64,000 bases of DNA from Bacteroidales bacterium. Lineage in GTDB: Bacteria > Bacteroidota > Bacteroidia > Bacteroidales > F082. The notes under the pieces are model-generated. The model did no database searches. It was not told where the DNA came from and was given only the letters and a program-made list of their open reading frames with translations. The position numbers and the translations under genes were made by a program. The DNA lies in contig JAKIVD010000005.1 of assembly GCA_021647205.1 (NCBI GenBank), positions 62,001 to 126,000 on the forward strand, written 5' to 3'. Every line of letters begins with the position of its first letter. Positions within the stretch are counted from its first letter, which is position 1. Of this stretch, positions 25,160 through 33,874 are shown piece by piece.

Positions 25160-25687
25160 ATGCACAACTTTGCGGATTACTATTTTTTAGGGAAGATATT
25201 CAAACCAAACGGCTATCGTGGGAAAGTCAACGCCTGGCTCGATGTGGACGACCCTTCAGAATACGAATCGCTGCAAATGGTTTTTCTTGCCTTAAACGGG
25301 ACACTCGTCCCCTATTTCATCGACTCCATTCACATCCTGAACAACAAAGCAGTAATCCGCTTTCAGGATTTCGACAGCATCGAAAAAGCAGAACAGGTCA
25401 ACAACGCAGAAATGTACCTGCCACTCGCTGATTTACCAAAACTAAGCGGAAATAAATTCTATTTCCACGAAATCATCGGGTTTGTGGTACTTGACAAAAC
25501 GAGGGGGGAACTCGGTGAAATTCGTCAGATATTCGACTACCCAAACCAGGCTGTGATGCAGGTCTTTTATGAGGGAAAAGAGGTCTTGATTCCCATCAAC
25601 CCAAATGTGATCCTCCATCTTGACCGCGAAAAAAAGGAAATCCTGGTTGATGCGCCGGAAGGCTTGATTGATCTTTACCTTAGTTAA
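25160..25687 (+). CDS. rimM: 16S rRNA processing protein RimM
   Basis: 175-aa ribosome maturation factor that binds S19 and helps form the 30S head. The N-terminal RimM barrel begins YFLGKIFKPNGYRGKVNAWLD, and the C-terminal PRC-like barrel carries FYFHEIIGFVVLD and EVLIPINPNVILHLDREKKEILVDAPEGLIDLYL. Normal length. It follows rpsP as in many bacteria and is 5 nt ahead of the methyltransferase gene, probably in one transcript. Confidence 0.93.
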   Translation: MHNFADYYFLGKIFKPNGYRGKVNAWLDVDDPSEYESLQMVFLALNGTLVPYFIDSIHILNNKAVIRFQDFDSIEKAEQVNNAEMYLPLADLPKLSGNKFYFHEIIGFVVLDKTRGELGEIRQIFDYPNQAVMQVFYEGKEVLIPINPNVILHLDREKKEILVDAPEGLIDLYLS

Positions 25688-25692
25688 ACATC

Positions 25693-26427
25693 ATGTCGAA
25701 ACACCCCCACGATAAACGCCTGTTTCACTTCAGGCAGTTCAGCCTGCACCACCACCAATCGTCAATGAAAGTAGGTACAGATGCAGTCCTGCTCGGGGCA
25801 TGGGCCGACATAGGGGGAGCGGACAGCATTCTGGACGTTGGAACCGGATGCGGTATTATTTCCCTCTTGCTGGCGGCCAGGAGCCGGGCAAAAGTTGATG
25901 CGCTTGAAATCGACCCCGCATCGGTTCAGGAATGTACGGAAAATTTCAGGAGCTCCGTTTTCGGGCAACAATTACACGTGGAACAGATTGGTTTTTCCGA
26001 ATATGCTTCTTCCTGCCGTCATCGCTACGACCTGATTGTTTCCAACCCACCCTTTTTCAAGGACTATTCTTTCAAACCAAAAGAGGAAGCACGCAAAAAT
26101 GCACGGCATGCCGACACACTCAGTTTTGGGCAACTTTGCGAAGGGGTTGCCAGGTTATTAAAACCAGATGCAAAATTCTGCCTCGTCCTTCCGATGCCCG
26201 AATTGCCCGGATTCATGGAAACCGCGGCACAATTTCAACTTCATGTGCAAAAACAAATGGACATTTTTCCCAGGCGGAACCAGGCAGCCAACAGGGTTAA
26301 TTTGCAATTGGGTTTTAACAAACCGAAGGAAATTCAAACAGAAAATTTCACTATCCGGGAAAATGACCTTACTTTTACAAACCAGTACACCGACTTTCTG
26401 AAAGATTATTATATTGGTCTGGACTAA
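25693..26427 (+). CDS. TrmN6-like tRNA1(Val) (adenine37-N6)-methyltransferase
   Basis: 244-aa SAM-dependent methyltransferase of the YfiC/TrmN6 family. SAM-binding motif DVGTGCG is at 48-54 and the catalytic N6-adenine motif NPPFF at 118-122. The start HFRQFSLHHHQSSMKVGTDAVLLGAWA matches the family N terminus. Probably co-transcribed with rimM. Confidence 0.88.
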   Translation: MSKHPHDKRLFHFRQFSLHHHQSSMKVGTDAVLLGAWADIGGADSILDVGTGCGIISLLLAARSRAKVDALEIDPASVQECTENFRSSVFGQQLHVEQIGFSEYASSCRHRYDLIVSNPPFFKDYSFKPKEEARKNARHADTLSFGQLCEGVARLLKPDAKFCLVLPMPELPGFMETAAQFQLHVQKQMDIFPRRNQAANRVNLQLGFNKPKEIQTENFTIRENDLTFTNQYTDFLKDYYIGLD

Positions 26428-26470
26428 TACCCCGGACACCTTATAAACATGCCACGTTAAATCGAGTTTT

Positions 26471-27262
26471 ATGAAACACCTGACAAAACACCTCCTGCTG
26501 CTGCTTCTTGTAAGCGCATTGCTTTCCCAGGCCTGTTGGAGCCTTTCAGGAAAACAGGAATTGAGGATTGCCATCTCCAAAGAAGGTAAATCGGGGAGTT
26601 ATTCGGGATGGCTGAAAAGGCATGGCAATAACATTCAGTGGTTTAACCTTTACCCCCTGGGAATTGATTCGGCACTTCAATTGCTAAAAACCTGTGACGG
26701 TTTGCTGCTGACGGGCGGAGAAGACGTCTTCCCGGGAGTGTACGGAAAAATCGGTGATACGCCACGCTGTGGTGCCATTGACCGCTTTCGCGACAGCCTT
26801 GAATTTGCACTGATTCAGGCTGCACTGGTAGAAAAAATGCCTGTTTTCGGGATTTGCCGGGGACTGCAGATTCTGAACGTTAAGCTTGGCGGAACTTTGT
26901 ACATAGATATTCCGGCTGATTTTGACACTACGGTTATCCATCGACAAAAAGACTGGCAGAACTGCTTTCATTCTGTTCAGGTAGAGCCCGGTACAATGTT
27001 GTACACTTTAAGCAAAACACCAACGGCTGAAGTTACGAGCAATCACCACCAGGGAATTGAGCTGCCCGGTGAAGGACTGCGCATCTCCGCATTTTCCTTT
27101 GATAAACTACCGGAAGCCATCGAATGGGAAAACGGGAAAAACAAAAGTTTCCTGATGGGCGTCCAATGGCATCCCGAGCGGATGGACACGCTAGACCCGC
27201 TATCGGCACCACTGGCCGGAATATTTTTGAAGGAAGCTGAAGATTTCAGGAAAAGCTGGTAA
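26471..27262 (+). CDS. Exported class I glutamine amidotransferase-like hydrolase (peptidase C26)
   Basis: 263 aa with a lipoprotein-like signal (cysteine at 22 after LLSQA). The hydrolase domain has the nucleophile C129 in FGICRG and partners H234 and E236 (QWHPE), so the triad is complete. The family includes gamma-glutamyl-GABA hydrolases and other enzymes that cut gamma-glutamyl bonds. Export is unusual for this family but frequent in Bacteroidota. Its 3' end overlaps the convergent DUF985 gene by 17 nt. Substrate unknown. Confidence 0.82.
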   Translation: MKHLTKHLLLLLLVSALLSQACWSLSGKQELRIAISKEGKSGSYSGWLKRHGNNIQWFNLYPLGIDSALQLLKTCDGLLLTGGEDVFPGVYGKIGDTPRCGAIDRFRDSLEFALIQAALVEKMPVFGICRGLQILNVKLGGTLYIDIPADFDTTVIHRQKDWQNCFHSVQVEPGTMLYTLSKTPTAEVTSNHHQGIELPGEGLRISAFSFDKLPEAIEWENGKNKSFLMGVQWHPERMDTLDPLSAPLAGIFLKEAEDFRKSW

Positions 27263-27752
27263 ATTCTTCAATGATATTTTTATGCTGAGGGAAGGCTTCC
27301 AGCAGGATTCTTCTTTCAGCCAGTTCAAAATCCGCAAAATCGAAGCCGGGTGAAACCGTACAGCCCACCAATGAAAAAACACCGAGCGGACGCGCTGCAA
27401 ACCAATGTCCGTAGGGAATGGTAAGCTGAGGAAACAGGCCGGAACCGGGGTTTAAACCCAGTTGTTGTCTTTTCAGTTTACCTTTTGGGTCGATCGAAAT
27501 CAGTTCCAGGGGCCAGCCATCATAAAAATGCCAGGTTTCGTCAGCACTGATGCGGTGAAACCGGGACAGTTCATCCTGCCGTAAAAGATAATAAATGGAA
27601 GTGGAAAAAGACCGCGCACCGGCAAACCTCCGTGGCAATGCTTCAGCGGCCAGTTGCTCTGGCGAACGGTAAACTTCCTTATAATATCCGCCTTCAGGAT
27701 GCCTGTGCATTTCCAATTGCTCAATCCATTCGCCGGCCGCTCTATTTTTCAT
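27246..27752 (-). CDS. Cupin family protein (DUF985)
   Basis: 168-aa single-domain cupin. Family marks are RHPEGGYYKEVYR, the STSIYYLL strand, HRISADETWHFYDG with metal-binding histidines, and FSLVGCTVSPGFDFADFELA near the end. Start at ATG 27752, which overlaps the last 11 nt of the upstream outer-membrane-protein gene, suggesting translational coupling; the frame is open to 27863. Function of the family is unknown; a sugar-epimerase-like cupin fold is expected. Confidence 0.85.
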   Translation of the reverse strand: MKNRAAGEWIEQLEMHRHPEGGYYKEVYRSPEQLAAEALPRRFAGARSFSTSIYYLLRQDELSRFHRISADETWHFYDGWPLELISIDPKGKLKRQQLGLNPGSGLFPQLTIPYGHWFAARPLGVFSLVGCTVSPGFDFADFELAERRILLEAFPQHKNIIEEFTSFS

Positions 27753-28410
27753 CAATAATCCGTTTACTTTGTTCTTCGTTAAAGACCCAGATAAGCCTGA
27801 AACTGATGACACTGTTGAACTGGTTGCGTGTCCATTTTTCACCGGCCAGGTTCTCAAACTCACGTGTACGAATGCTGAACATGGTGTATTGGTAACGCAG
27901 GTTAAATTTCAATTGTTTGTACACCCTGATTCGCAAATCACCCAGGATACTGAAATCGTTTTTGCTGTACACACCGCTTTCGAGTGTTGTCGTCTCCATC
28001 AATTTGCCATGTTCCCATTCTTTTACACCAACCAGTCTGCCCCATGAAAAACCGCCACCGGCCGAAATAAAGCCTTTGTCAGTGTACATGACCAAAACAG
28101 GGATATCCATATAATTCAGCTTCACTCTGTAAGCGCCATTGTACAACGAATCGTTGTATTGTGCACTTTGGTTGGCGCCTTTTTGGTTGTACAACACTTC
28201 CATCGAAACATCCCAGTTCTTCGCAAAGGGAACCATCACACCGGCACCCACATTGAGGCCAATTTTACGAAAACCATAAACTTCATCCCCGTCAACCTGG
28301 GTGAGGTTCATGCCCAAAATGGCTTCGCCTTTGATAACCTGCGCATTCATGTTCAGCGCTGCAAAGACAAGCAGGGGGAACAAAAAGAGTAAGATGTTCT
28401 TTCTTTTCAT
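27742..28410 (-). CDS. Outer membrane beta-barrel protein (PorT/OmpA-barrel type)
   Basis: 222 aa with signal peptide (residues 1-24, ending NMNAQ). The body is a run of amphipathic beta strands, KIGLNVGAGVMVPF, WDVSMEVLYNQKGAN, LNYMDIPVLVMY, FNLRYQYTMFSI, as in eight-stranded barrels, including the common YLDIPVL-like block. It overlaps the DUF985 gene by 11 nt. Function unknown. Confidence 0.8.
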   Translation of the reverse strand: MKRKNILLFLFPLLVFAALNMNAQVIKGEAILGMNLTQVDGDEVYGFRKIGLNVGAGVMVPFAKNWDVSMEVLYNQKGANQSAQYNDSLYNGAYRVKLNYMDIPVLVMYTDKGFISAGGGFSWGRLVGVKEWEHGKLMETTTLESGVYSKNDFSILGDLRIRVYKQLKFNLRYQYTMFSIRTREFENLAGEKWTRNQFNSVISFRLIWVFNEEQSKRIIDEK

Positions 28411-28569
28411 GGGGTAGCAAAAAGATTTTAGCCTTAACGCAAAAGTAGTCCAATAATTGTAAGCCCGCTTAAACTGTGAAGCCGTTTTTAATCAAACTTT
28501 CAGGGAGTTCATGTTTTTTCGCTGTTGGTTTGGCGCACTAGCTACCGAAAAGGTTCAGCGCAGCACGGG

Positions 28570-31500
28570 TCAGAAGCGAAACTCCGTATAATCGGCACCT
28601 GTTTCGATGGGGTAGCTTCCCTGGTAAACATTGCCAAGGTAACCGTCGATGGCAATTGAGTCGCCCATACTGAAAGTGTAGTTGTTCAGGCTGCATTTTT
28701 TTTCATTTTCAAAAACAAGCAGGCTGCTGCAATTCACTACCGATGTTTTACCCAGCCTGACTGCGGTAACGGCTGCATGGGAAGTTGCCCCTCCCTTGGC
28801 CGTCAGCAGACCGTCAGTAGCAAAAATCATGGCAATGTCATCGGGGACGGTGTCGGGCCTGACAAGAATGAGTTGTTCACCGGGGTATTTTTTGCGCAAC
28901 AGCGCGATGTCTTTGTCGTCGAAAGCAACGCGGCCATTCATGGCACTTCCGCCGATGCCGATACCCCGGCCTGCAAGCTTCATGTTGTCAACAGGAGTGC
29001 TGAAAACCTGTACCGACTTGAAACCAGACATGTCTAAATCCCTTGTTTGAAGGATGTATAAATCTTCCGGGCTTTCCGACTCAAATGTAAACTCTATTTC
29101 CTGCGGGCCGTAGCCATGGTGCTCCGTGAGTTGCAGTGCAAGTTCGTTCAGTTTTTCGTAAATATCAGGATACTGCTCCTGCAGCGAAGGATCACCATTG
29201 GAGATTTCTTTCTGGTTGCTGCTGACCGGCAAAGGCTTTACCAGCCCTGCAACAATATCTTCCCCCTGGCTGCACAGGGTAAAATCGCCGTAAAGGTGCA
29301 CGCCCTGTTTCTGCTTTTTGGGGTTTTGCGTAAAAACAACACCCGTGCCAGAAGTTTTGCGCAGGTTGCCAAAAACCATCCGCTGCACAATTACCGCCGT
29401 ACCCCATTCATCGGCAATTTCGAGGTGTTCGCGGTAGGCGATGGCCCGTTTCGACGACCACGATTCAAACACCAGGTTGATGGTAAGTATCAACTGCTCA
29501 AAGACATCCTCCACGAATATTATCTTGTTTTTTTTCAGCGTTTGCTTGTAGGCCAGCGCAATTTCGCGCATGGCAGCGGGCGTGAAATCAATTTTCTGCC
29601 TGACCTTGTATTTGCTTTTAAACCTGCCGATAACTTCGTCGAAAACATCCCGGCTAAGCCCGTAGGCCATCCCCCAACTCTGCAGCAGCCGCCGGTAAGA
29701 ATCCCAGGCTGACCACTCAAATTCGGGTTGTCGGCTCATCCTTTCTGTAATATCGTCATTAAGGCCAACGTTTAAAAAAGTGTCCATCGCACCGGGCATG
29801 GAAATTGCGGAACCCGAACGGACGGAAAGCAAGAGCGGGTTATCTGGCTTGCCGTACTTTTTGCCTGCCCCGTCTTCCACCATGTGCAAATGCTTCCTGA
29901 TTTGTTCGTGCATTTCTTTTTTTAGTTCGGGATGCTCCAGTATCGCTTTATGCCTCCGGAATACTTCAGTCGTTATGACAAACCCCGGCGGGATGGGGAA
30001 ACCGGCCATGCGAAGGATCTTTAGGTGATAGGCCTTCGAGCCCAAAAAAACCTGGTTGTCAACTTGCGGATTGGGTTTTTTCAGACGGGTCATTATCAGG
30101 TCCGAATTGTACGACATCACTTCATTGAGCATGGATGAAGGAAGGTTGTCCACCATTTCCCGCAAGGATTCCAGTATCCGTGCAATAAAATTATCAAGCG
30201 GCTGCATGAGAAAAGCATCAGCAATCACCTCCCTGTAAAACTCTTCGGACACCCTGTTTACGGTTTGAACAATTTCCTTTTCGCTGCCTTTCTCTTCAGG
30301 ACCAACAAGTTGCGGAATAACCACGCGCAGTGGGATTTCGTAGGTTTTTAAAAAGTACTGCACAATAATGCGCTTGACATCTTCGGCAATAAACTGGAAA
30401 ATATTGATGTACTGACCAAAGGAAAAACTCTGTGACCGCAAACTGTATTTCAGCATCAACAGGTTGGCATTGAAACTTTGGTTGGTGATGCCGTCCAGTT
30501 CGAGGCCAACCCTGAAATATTCCAGGATAAAGTAAATGTTGTTCAGCGTTTTGGCCGAAATGTAGTTCAGGTTAATGAGTTCCACAACTTTTTCCATCAA
30601 CCGTGTGGCCACATTTTCAAGACGGAATGTCAGGCCAAGTGCTTCGAATTTTGGTTCGCGATAAACGCCATACATCGAAGGGATACCAATGGCAATATGC
30701 CGTTTGTGGTAGATATTCTCCCAGCTTTTGCTGGGTTTGGGATTGAAAATAACCGCTTTCAGTTTATTCATGAAAGCATAGATCAATTTTAATGAATTTT
30801 CAAAGTCCTGCCCGTCAAGCGCCATTCTAAGCTTATCGATCTCTCTTTCCTCAATAAAGGAAAAACGCTTGAGCAGATTGGTTATATCAACCGTATCGAA
30901 GGAATATTTCTCCTTCAAGAAAGCATACAGTTTCCTGATGTCCCTCAGCCGTTCCTTGTCCCTGTCATTGGAAACATTCAGCTTGTTCAACAGCATTTCA
31001 AACTCCCTTTCGCCCAATGCCAGCAATTCATCGGGGCCTGAGTTGTTGATAGCACACAGCTCGTTGACCATCAGGTGCACAGGGGCGAACCATTCACTTT
31101 TTTTGTCGATGGATTTGTACACGTTCTCAGGAAGTGAATCCTTCAGGGCTTCCAGCTTACCGTCATACCAGAAGCGGAAAATACGCCGTGTAAGCCCGAT
31201 GAGCGTATTGTTGCTCTCTGTGTGTACCTGCTTGCGCAAAAAATGCACCAGCATATCTTTACGGTGCGAGATTTCATCCATTGTGGTGGTTACCTTACGG
31301 ATTTCCCCTTCGGCACCAATTTCATTAAAATATACCGGGAAGATCCTTGTCAGCTGTTTTACTTTTTTGTAATGCGGGGCGATGTTTGAGTTAAGTATCC
31401 TGGTGATTTCGCGTTGAAAAAGGTCGGTGTCGCTGATGAAGATGCCGCCAAGTTGCAGGTTGACAATCAGCGTTGAGAGCAGCCGCTCCATATTCGACCG

Positions 31501-32685
31501 GGAATACTCGATCAGTTCGAGCCAAATACGGATGTTCTTAATGTGGTTGCTGTTGACTGATAGTTGCCAGTCCTCGTTCACAAAAACCATCCCGGGTGTT
31601 TCAAAGCCAAACCCGATCAATTTGTTCTCAAAATGACTGAGCAGGCCATTTTCGGGGGTATCCAGGTCGATGGCCTTTTTTCCCAGGGTCAGCAACATGT
31701 CCAGTACCGATGAAGTATGTGTTTTCCGCAAAGCGGAAGCAAACTCAAACAACTGATCGACGAACGGCCTGATTTTGTCAGGCTCAATTTCGTCAATGGT
31801 CTGGCTGAGGATTTTGTTCAGCTTCCAGATAAGACGTTCTTTGTGGGTTGCTATTCCGGGCAATTGAAGCAGGTAAAATATAAAATGAAATTTTTCAACG
31901 AAGCTTGGAAACAAATCAACGGAGCCGGCAAAATGTTCCGCCACCTGATCGTAGTCGGGGATATTGCCAATCAGTTCTTCCCAGCAGCCGGCCTTTTCAA
32001 GTCTGTTGCGCAGCTTTTTGAACCAAGGCTTCCCAATTTCATTTTCCACTGTTTTCGGATCGATGGTGAGGATGTGCTGTTTTTCTTTCAACCACCGCCC
32101 GATGTCGGAACTGAATTCCCAAAAATTAATGTTTTCGGCAAATACGGAATGGGTCAGCGCAAAGGCCGACCGGCCAAATTCCTTGTTGCAGCCAATGCTT
32201 TGGAGGTAGCGTCCGAAAAATTTAGAGGCCATGATGAAACTGTGACTGTCCTTTTTAAACCCGGCCTCCAGGGTTTTGAGGCAATCGTGCAGTGTTCTGC
32301 CGAAATCTTTCTTTTCCCCGGCCAGCTTCTGTGAAAACTCAAGAAGGGTACGTATTACCATGACCCGCAGTTCTTCACTGTCGATGCTCAACAGCAGGCC
32401 CCGTAACAGTTTCTGGGGAACTGAAAAAGCCTTGGCAGGATTTCGCAGGCCGATGTAAAACCAATAATCCGTCAATAAAATGCCACGCAGTTCTTCGGCA
32501 ACAAATTTCCTGTTGCTAAAAGGATGCTGGTATTCGACTATGCAATCGTTTGCACGTTTGTTGATTCCATAATACTTTTTTGACAGATTTATAAACGACT
32601 GATACTCAACAGGTATTTTAATGTCTTTATACCTGGTCTCGGCGAGGTTGGCTTCGAGGGCTTTGGAAATGAGTTTTTCTTCCAT
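28570..32685 (-). CDS. PPDK-like phosphotransferase lacking the PEP-binding barrel
   Basis: 1371-aa cytoplasmic protein. Residues 1 to about 875 are a helical region I cannot assign. From about residue 880 a pyruvate-phosphate-dikinase ATP-grasp domain begins (LGSKAYHLKILRMAGFPIPPGF), with SVRSGSAISMPGAMDTFLNVGLND and EFTFESESPEDLYILQTRD. It is followed by the swivelling phosphohistidine domain with catalytic H1303 in KGGATSHAA. The protein then ends within 70 residues, so the C-terminal TIM barrel that binds PEP/pyruvate is missing. It may phosphorylate another acceptor (as rifampin phosphotransferase and glucan dikinases do) or work with a separate protein. Divergent from gap. Confidence 0.85.
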   Translation of the reverse strand: MEEKLISKALEANLAETRYKDIKIPVEYQSFINLSKKYYGINKRANDCIVEYQHPFSNRKFVAEELRGILLTDYWFYIGLRNPAKAFSVPQKLLRGLLLSIDSEELRVMVIRTLLEFSQKLAGEKKDFGRTLHDCLKTLEAGFKKDSHSFIMASKFFGRYLQSIGCNKEFGRSAFALTHSVFAENINFWEFSSDIGRWLKEKQHILTIDPKTVENEIGKPWFKKLRNRLEKAGCWEELIGNIPDYDQVAEHFAGSVDLFPSFVEKFHFIFYLLQLPGIATHKERLIWKLNKILSQTIDEIEPDKIRPFVDQLFEFASALRKTHTSSVLDMLLTLGKKAIDLDTPENGLLSHFENKLIGFGFETPGMVFVNEDWQLSVNSNHIKNIRIWLELIEYSRSNMERLLSTLIVNLQLGGIFISDTDLFQREITRILNSNIAPHYKKVKQLTRIFPVYFNEIGAEGEIRKVTTTMDEISHRKDMLVHFLRKQVHTESNNTLIGLTRRIFRFWYDGKLEALKDSLPENVYKSIDKKSEWFAPVHLMVNELCAINNSGPDELLALGEREFEMLLNKLNVSNDRDKERLRDIRKLYAFLKEKYSFDTVDITNLLKRFSFIEEREIDKLRMALDGQDFENSLKLIYAFMNKLKAVIFNPKPSKSWENIYHKRHIAIGIPSMYGVYREPKFEALGLTFRLENVATRLMEKVVELINLNYISAKTLNNIYFILEYFRVGLELDGITNQSFNANLLMLKYSLRSQSFSFGQYINIFQFIAEDVKRIIVQYFLKTYEIPLRVVIPQLVGPEEKGSEKEIVQTVNRVSEEFYREVIADAFLMQPLDNFIARILESLREMVDNLPSSMLNEVMSYNSDLIMTRLKKPNPQVDNQVFLGSKAYHLKILRMAGFPIPPGFVITTEVFRRHKAILEHPELKKEMHEQIRKHLHMVEDGAGKKYGKPDNPLLLSVRSGSAISMPGAMDTFLNVGLNDDITERMSRQPEFEWSAWDSYRRLLQSWGMAYGLSRDVFDEVIGRFKSKYKVRQKIDFTPAAMREIALAYKQTLKKNKIIFVEDVFEQLILTINLVFESWSSKRAIAYREHLEIADEWGTAVIVQRMVFGNLRKTSGTGVVFTQNPKKQKQGVHLYGDFTLCSQGEDIVAGLVKPLPVSSNQKEISNGDPSLQEQYPDIYEKLNELALQLTEHHGYGPQEIEFTFESESPEDLYILQTRDLDMSGFKSVQVFSTPVDNMKLAGRGIGIGGSAMNGRVAFDDKDIALLRKKYPGEQLILVRPDTVPDDIAMIFATDGLLTAKGGATSHAAVTAVRLGKTSVVNCSSLLVFENEKKCSLNNYTFSMGDSIAIDGYLGNVYQGSYPIETGADYTEFRF

Positions 32686-32724
32686 GGAAAAATATTAAGG
32701 CATTCTATTCGGGAAAATTATCTT

Positions 32725-32732
32725 TACTTTTG
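32725..32732 (+). promoter_or_regulatory. Candidate -7 element of gap
   Basis: TACTTTTG matches TAnnTTTG, 73 nt upstream of the gap ATG in the divergent region shared with the PPDK-like gene. The -33 element is weak. Confidence 0.35.
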
Positions 32733-32805
32733 CTCTCCATTTAAGCGAAGACCAACAGACACAAAGATACTACGATTAATAATAACTGATAAAATTGATA
32801 ATAAA

Positions 32806-33813
32806 ATGACAAAGATTAAAATTGGAATTAACGGATTCGGGCGGATTGGACGCAATGTGTTCAAACTCTCCCTGGAGAGAAATAACCTTGAAGTGGTTGG
32901 AATTAACGACCTGACAGACACTAAAACACTTGCTCACCTCCTAAAATACGACTCGACCCAGGGGAAATTTAACGGGACGATTACCCATAATAACAACAAC
33001 CTGGTGGTGAACGGAAGAGAAATACCGGTAACGGCGGAACGTTCACCTATAGAAATTAAGTGGCACCAAACACCCGATGTGGTGATTGAAGCAACCGGAA
33101 TTTTTCGCCAGCGTGAAAGCAACAAAGGGGGCTATGGCGACCACCTGAAAAACGGGGCCAAAAAGGTTATCCTCACTGTCCCTGCCAAAGATGAGATTGA
33201 CCGCATGATAGTCTTGGGGGTAAACGACAACGAACTGCAGGATGAAGACCAATGCGTTTCAAATGCTTCATGCACCACCAATTGCCTGGCACCGGTGGCA
33301 AAAGTGCTAAACGACCGCTTCGGTATCGAAAACGGTTTGATGACCACCATCCATGCCTACACCAACGACCAGCGCATTCTTGACGCACCCCATTCTGACC
33401 TGCGCAGGGCCAGGTCTGCAGCGGTTTCGCAAATACCCACCACAACCGGCGCTGCCAAAGCTGTTGGTAAAGTTATCCCTGATTTGAACGGCAAGCTTGA
33501 TGGTATGGCCGTGCGCATTCCCACTCCCACGGGCTCACTGGTTGATCTGGTTGTTAACCTGAAAACCGAAGCAACAAAAGACGAAATTAATGCAGCCATG
33601 AAAGAAGCTGCCGAAGGCCCCATGAAAGGAATATTGGAATATACCGAAGACCCCATTGTTTCGGTGGATATTATTCACAATACCCACTCCTCCGTTTTTG
33701 ATGCAGACAGCACAATGGTTCAGGGAAAGACGGTGAAAGTGCTTTCGTGGTACGACAACGAATGGGGTTACTCGGCCCGGGTGGTTGACCTGATTGAGAA
33801 GTTTAACTTTTAG
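32806..33813 (+). CDS. gap: Glyceraldehyde-3-phosphate dehydrogenase, type I
   Basis: 335-aa glycolytic enzyme oxidising glyceraldehyde-3-phosphate with phosphate and NAD. NAD-binding GINGFGRIGR is at 7-16, D35 marks NAD preference, catalytic C156 lies in SNASCTTNC and H183 in TIHAYT. NEWGYSARVVDL near the end is canonical. Complete and normal length. Confidence 0.97.
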   Translation: MTKIKIGINGFGRIGRNVFKLSLERNNLEVVGINDLTDTKTLAHLLKYDSTQGKFNGTITHNNNNLVVNGREIPVTAERSPIEIKWHQTPDVVIEATGIFRQRESNKGGYGDHLKNGAKKVILTVPAKDEIDRMIVLGVNDNELQDEDQCVSNASCTTNCLAPVAKVLNDRFGIENGLMTTIHAYTNDQRILDAPHSDLRRARSAAVSQIPTTTGAAKAVGKVIPDLNGKLDGMAVRIPTPTGSLVDLVVNLKTEATKDEINAAMKEAAEGPMKGILEYTEDPIVSVDIIHNTHSSVFDADSTMVQGKTVKVLSWYDNEWGYSARVVDLIEKFNF

Positions 33814-33874
33814 CGGGAACTGTTCGTCATCAGGCGTATTTCTTTAGTTTGTTTTCAACGGAAGATAAACCAGG

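Noticed and set aside
28777-29712. Long open frames antisense to the PPDK-like gene and other large genes
   Set aside because: They mirror the codon structure of well-supported genes and have no recognisable domains.
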